Shown here piece after piece: positions 61,175 through 64,000 of a stretch of DNA of 64,000 nt. The stretch lies in the NCBI RefSeq assembly GCF_013299165.1, contig NZ_JAAFKD010000004.1, positions 248,001 to 312,000 of the forward strand, given 5' to 3'. The DNA comes from Microcoleus sp. bin38.metabat.b11b12b14.051 (lineage in GTDB: Bacteria; Cyanobacteriota; Cyanobacteriia; Cyanobacteriales; Microcoleaceae). The notes under the pieces were generated by a model that did not search any database, had not been told where the DNA came from, and saw nothing but the letters and a program-made list of their open reading frames with translations. Each line of letters starts with the position of its first letter. Position 1 is the stretch's first letter. The position numbers were made by a program, and so were the translations under genes.

Positions 61175-62044
61175 ATGACGAACTCTAAAGCCATAGTAAC
61201 GCTGACAATTGGGAAAAGATATTTGGAAAATTGGCAAAATTTGTGCCAACCAAACTGGCAAAAGTATGCTGACAGACACGGCTATGATATTATTTGTATT
61301 TCATCTCCTTTAGATGATTCTGAACGGGCGCAAAACCGATCGCCCTGCTGGCAAAAGTGTCTGATTCTCGGGGAAGAATCCGTCCAGAAATACGATCGCG
61401 TAGTCTGGGTAGATGCAGACGTTTTGATCAACTGGGCGAATGCTCCGTGTATTGTCGAAGGGGTGCCTGTCGATCGAGTAGGTGCGGCGGCAGAATGGGC
61501 AACACCGAACGAACAGCTATCTACTGAAGCTAGAGAGAGATTGTTTGAAACCTGGGGAATTACCGACGAAAAAGACGAGCGGGGGACTTATGTTAAATAC
61601 GGTATTCCGGGGGAATTCGATCGCATTGTCCAAGATGGTATTATGGTACTGTCGCCGTCTCACCACCGCTCGATTTTAGAAAAAGTTTACCATGAATGCG
61701 AAGAAACAGGATTCGGTGAGATGCCTTGGCTGTCTTACGAACTGTTAAAAGCCGATCGCGTGCAATGGATCGATCCGCGCTTCAGCACTGTCTGGAACGT
61801 ACACAAAGCCTTGTATTACCCATTTTTGCTGCCAAAACCGCAAACAGAATCAAGTTTGCTGGCTCGCGCTAAAAGCAAACTTTTAGCCAAAGGGGTGCCG
61901 CCGCGATTGGTAGACAAACGGGCTAGCGAGTGTGCGACAACCGCTTTAATGAATACTTTTTTTCTGCACTTTGCCGGGACTGCGGGAGAAATGAGACTGG
62001 TAGATTTAGAATCTACTTCTTGGCGCGATTTGCGCGACGCTTAA
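61175..62044 (+). CDS. GT-A type glycosyltransferase-like protein
   Basis: A 289-residue protein. It begins with a Rossmann-like strand (AIVTLTIGKRYLENW), then YADRHGYDIICIS and a DxD-type motif, VVWVDADVLI, as in galactosyl/mannosyl transferases of the GT-A fold (GT34/GT8-like). A late FLHFAG contains the His expected for the metal site. It lies 24 bases after the preceding gene, so probably the same operon. The ATG has a weak AGGAC site (GTGGAGGACAGC) upstream. Confidence 0.7.
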   Translation: MTNSKAIVTLTIGKRYLENWQNLCQPNWQKYADRHGYDIICISSPLDDSERAQNRSPCWQKCLILGEESVQKYDRVVWVDADVLINWANAPCIVEGVPVDRVGAAAEWATPNEQLSTEARERLFETWGITDEKDERGTYVKYGIPGEFDRIVQDGIMVLSPSHHRSILEKVYHECEETGFGEMPWLSYELLKADRVQWIDPRFSTVWNVHKALYYPFLLPKPQTESSLLARAKSKLLAKGVPPRLVDKRASECATTALMNTFFLHFAGTAGEMRLVDLESTSWRDLRDA

Positions 62045-62046
62045 TT

Positions 62047-62102
62047 TTTGACAGTTGACAGTTGACAGTTGACAGTTGGCAGTTGACAGTTGGCAGTTGA
62101 CA
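62047..62102. repeat. CAGTTGA heptanucleotide repeat
   Basis: About seven tandem CAGTTGA/CAGTTGG units immediately after the preceding stop. Confidence 0.75.
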
Positions 62103-62323
62103 GGAAAGCAGCTTGCCTGAAAAGCCGTTCGTTGGGTAGAAGGGTTGACCGCTTGAGGGCGACCTCTCCCGGTCAGTCAGAGGATTGGAGTAATTAATAG
62201 TCTGATCTTAATTGATCCCGATCAGGCTTCCGGCTTTAAACCAATTCTTTCTGGTAAATGCTCGGAAATGTTTTTGTCCGCAGCGAAACTTGCATACAAT
62301 TATCAAAATAGTAGAGTAAGTAA

Positions 62324-63268
62324 ATGCCCGATTGGCAATTGAAAACCCCCGTTGCTTTTATTATTTTTAAACGCCCCGCAGAAACCGAAAGGGTGTTTGC
62401 AGAAATTCGCAAAGTCAAGCCGCCGAAACTGTTAGTAGTTGCTGACGGGCCCCGTGCAGATAGACCAGGAGAAGACCGAGATTGCGAGCTGGCTCGCGAG
62501 ATTGTGGAGCGAGTAGACTGGGACTGCGAAGTGTTGAAAAATTACGCTGACGTAAATCTCGGCTGCCGGCGGCGGGTTTCTAGCGGTATAAATTGGGTGT
62601 TCGAGCAGGTGGAAGAGGCGATTATTATTGAGGATGATTGTTTGCCCGATCCGACGTTTTTCCGTTTTGCCGAAGAATTGCTCGATCGCTATCGAGACGA
62701 TCGGCGGATCATGTCAATCTCCGGTCAAAATGTCCAATTCGGGCGCAAAAGAACTGATTGCAGCTACTATTTTTCTCGCTACAATCACTGTTGGAGTTGG
62801 GCGAGTTGGAGGCGAGCTTGGAAACACTACGATTTAGACATGAAGCTGTGGCCGGAAATTCGCGACGGTAATTTTTTGGTCGATGTACTGGGAGATCCGC
62901 AAGCTGTGAAAGTTTGGACTAATACTTTTCAGCTTTGTTATGAGGGGAAAATAGATACTTGGGATTTCCAGTGGGCATTTGCTAGCTTTATTCAAAGCGG
63001 GCTGAATATTCTATCTAATGTCAATTTAGCTTCTAACATCGGACACGGTAGCGGAGGAACTCACACGGCGGATGTCACCAGTCCGTACAACAATATGGCT
63101 GCTGAGGCGATCGCATTTCCGATGAAACACCCACCGTTTGTGATTCGGGACGCGCAAGCAGATAATTTTACTCAAAATACTTTGTACGATTACGATCCGC
63201 CGCTGCTCAAAAAGGTGCAAAAAAAAGTCCACAGACTGTTAAAAAAAAGCAAGTTAAATCACAGATAA
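62324..63268 (+). CDS. glycosyltransferase, GNT-I/HlpA-like
   Basis: A 314-residue protein with a GT-A fold start (TPVAFIIFKRPAETERVF), a substrate segment ADGPRADRPGE, and a DxD-type metal motif in AIIIEDDCLPDPTFFRFAEELL. These features resemble the family annotated as hemolytic protein HlpA-like or GNT-I-like glycosyltransferases. WAFASFIQSGLNILSNVNLASNIG is also typical (residues split in the real chain near 220-245). It lies in the polysaccharide cluster after a 279-base gap filled by repeats. Confidence 0.75.
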   Translation: MPDWQLKTPVAFIIFKRPAETERVFAEIRKVKPPKLLVVADGPRADRPGEDRDCELAREIVERVDWDCEVLKNYADVNLGCRRRVSSGINWVFEQVEEAIIIEDDCLPDPTFFRFAEELLDRYRDDRRIMSISGQNVQFGRKRTDCSYYFSRYNHCWSWASWRRAWKHYDLDMKLWPEIRDGNFLVDVLGDPQAVKVWTNTFQLCYEGKIDTWDFQWAFASFIQSGLNILSNVNLASNIGHGSGGTHTADVTSPYNNMAAEAIAFPMKHPPFVIRDAQADNFTQNTLYDYDPPLLKKVQKKVHRLLKKSKLNHR

Positions 63269-63290
63269 ATTTAGATAGCAGGCGGGGGAG

Positions 63291-64000
63291 ATGAAGGTTT
63301 TACTGCTCAATAGTTCTGATACAGAAGGCGGTGCGGCCCGCGCCGCTTTCAGGCTGCACCAAGGTTTGCAAGGGATTGGGGCGCGATCGCAAATGCTGGT
63401 GAAAAATCAGCACAGCGGCGATTTAAACGTGGTCTCGGCACAGCACGGGATGGCGAAGAGTTTTGATAAGATTGTGTCAGTTTTATCTAATTCGCCGTTG
63501 CGGCTTTACCCGGAAAAAATTCCGGCGATTTTTTCTCCCCAATGGCTGCCGGATTCCCTGGCTGCGAAAGTTGCTAATATAGATCCGGATATTATTAATT
63601 TGCACTGGGTTTGTGGGGGTTATATGCAGGTAGAAACTGTTGCGAAGTTTCACAAGCCCCTGGTTTGGACGCTGCACGATATGTGGCCTTTTACAGGCGG
63701 GTGTCACTATAGCGAAGAGTGCGATCGCTATACTCAATCTTGCGGTAGCTGTCCGCAATTGCACAGCAGTCAAGATGCGGATCTGTCGCGGTGGGTGTGG
63801 CGGCGGAAAGCAAAAGCATGGAAAAATCTTAATTTAACTTTGGTGAGTCCTAGTGTTTGGCTGGCTAAATGTGCTAGTTCTAGTTCTTTGTGCAAAGATT
63901 ATCGAGTTGAAGTGATTCCTAACGGCATCGATACTCAAAAGTATAAACCCATCAACCGTGCATGGGCGCGAGAAATTCTGAATTTACCTCAAGATAAACA
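63291..64000 (+). CDS. GT-B glycosyltransferase, truncated by window end
   Basis: 236 codons are visible from an ATG behind GGCGGGGGAG. The N-terminus MKVLLLNSSDTEGGAARAAF is a glycosyltransferase family 4 type acceptor-domain start. LHWVCGGYMQVET, WTLHDMWPFTGGCHY and VIPNGIDTQKYKP (domain linker) follow in the usual order. Two cysteine-containing segments (EECDRY, SCGSCPQ) occur in the WcaL/wbdA-like subgroup. The frame runs off the right edge, so the donor-binding domain is not visible. Confidence 0.85.
   Translation, partial: MKVLLLNSSDTEGGAARAAFRLHQGLQGIGARSQMLVKNQHSGDLNVVSAQHGMAKSFDKIVSVLSNSPLRLYPEKIPAIFSPQWLPDSLAAKVANIDPDIINLHWVCGGYMQVETVAKFHKPLVWTLHDMWPFTGGCHYSEECDRYTQSCGSCPQLHSSQDADLSRWVWRRKAKAWKNLNLTLVSPSVWLAKCASSSSLCKDYRVEVIPNGIDTQKYKPINRAWAREILNLPQDK

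Noticed and set aside
1..64000. CRISPR array
   Set aside because: The repeats present are 7-bp tandem units, the 45-bp tandem at 38423 and dispersed palindromes. None shows regularly spaced repeats with unique spacers, and no cas gene is seen.

Overview
The window looks like the chromosome of a filamentous, probably non-heterocystous cyanobacterium (Oscillatoria/Microcoleus/Phormidium type). The reasons are frequent HIP1-like GCGATCGC octamers, a chlorophyll-pathway chlM, a cyanobacterial-type long IspH, many heptanucleotide intergenic repeats and large multidomain histidine kinases. The genus is an inference.

Layout. 1-4.3 kb: a coiled-coil membrane protein, a small membrane protein, a PIN-domain protein with a C-terminal membrane anchor, and a site-2-protease homologue that has lost its HExxH zinc motif. 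4.6-22.9 kb: an integrative element of 9,055 bp present as two apparently identical head-to-tail copies (4603-13657 and 13658-22712), then a 127-bp internally deleted third copy, all inserted at the 3' end of a tRNA-Arg(UCU) gene (22850-22923, minus strand). A 31-bp attachment core occurs at 4603, 13658, 22713 and 22840. Each full copy carries a tyrosine recombinase, a BRO-N protein, a run of four overlapping small genes (three with membrane segments), a palindrome-rich non-coding region, a TOPRIM/SF3-type primase-helicase, and a ribbon-helix-helix (RHH) type gene followed by a coiled-coil frame. There is no relaxase or FtsK-like translocase, so it looks like a self-replicating plasmid- or satellite-type element.

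The element is the most unusual part of the window. (i) The RHH gene and the coiled-coil frame are joined by a textbook -1 frameshift cassette: Shine-Dalgarno-like AGAGGA, slippery G GGA AAA, 5-nt spacer, perfect 10-bp stem. (ii) At least 17 TGTNNACA sites lie in helically spaced clusters in front of and inside the RHH gene, inside a membrane-protein gene, and over the primase start codon. (iii) The BRO protein and the primase share a C-terminal domain. (iv) The 3' end of the primase gene is a nested set of CCGCAGA repeats. Together these suggest a replication switch in which the RHH/coiled-coil protein and the BRO protein control or compete with the primase; that is inference.

22.9-24 kb is gene-poor. 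24-34.6 kb holds conserved cyanobacterial proteins, a LapA-like protein, a phosphohexose mutase, a DUF423 protein, chlM and nagA. 34.8-42.5 kb holds purE, two ammonium transporters flanking an SGNH hydrolase (one with a perfect NtcA-type box upstream), a GxxExxY gene inside terminal inverted repeats next to a 140-bp deleted derivative, and ispH. 43-50.7 kb is a signalling block: a CHASE3/PAS histidine kinase overlapping a small response regulator, a large hybrid kinase, and a PilH/CheY-like regulator. 51-64 kb is an exopolysaccharide locus: tyrosine autokinase/Wzz, Wza-like export protein, O-antigen-ligase-like protein, two paralogous Wzx-type flippases and four glycosyltransferase-type genes, the last cut by the window end.
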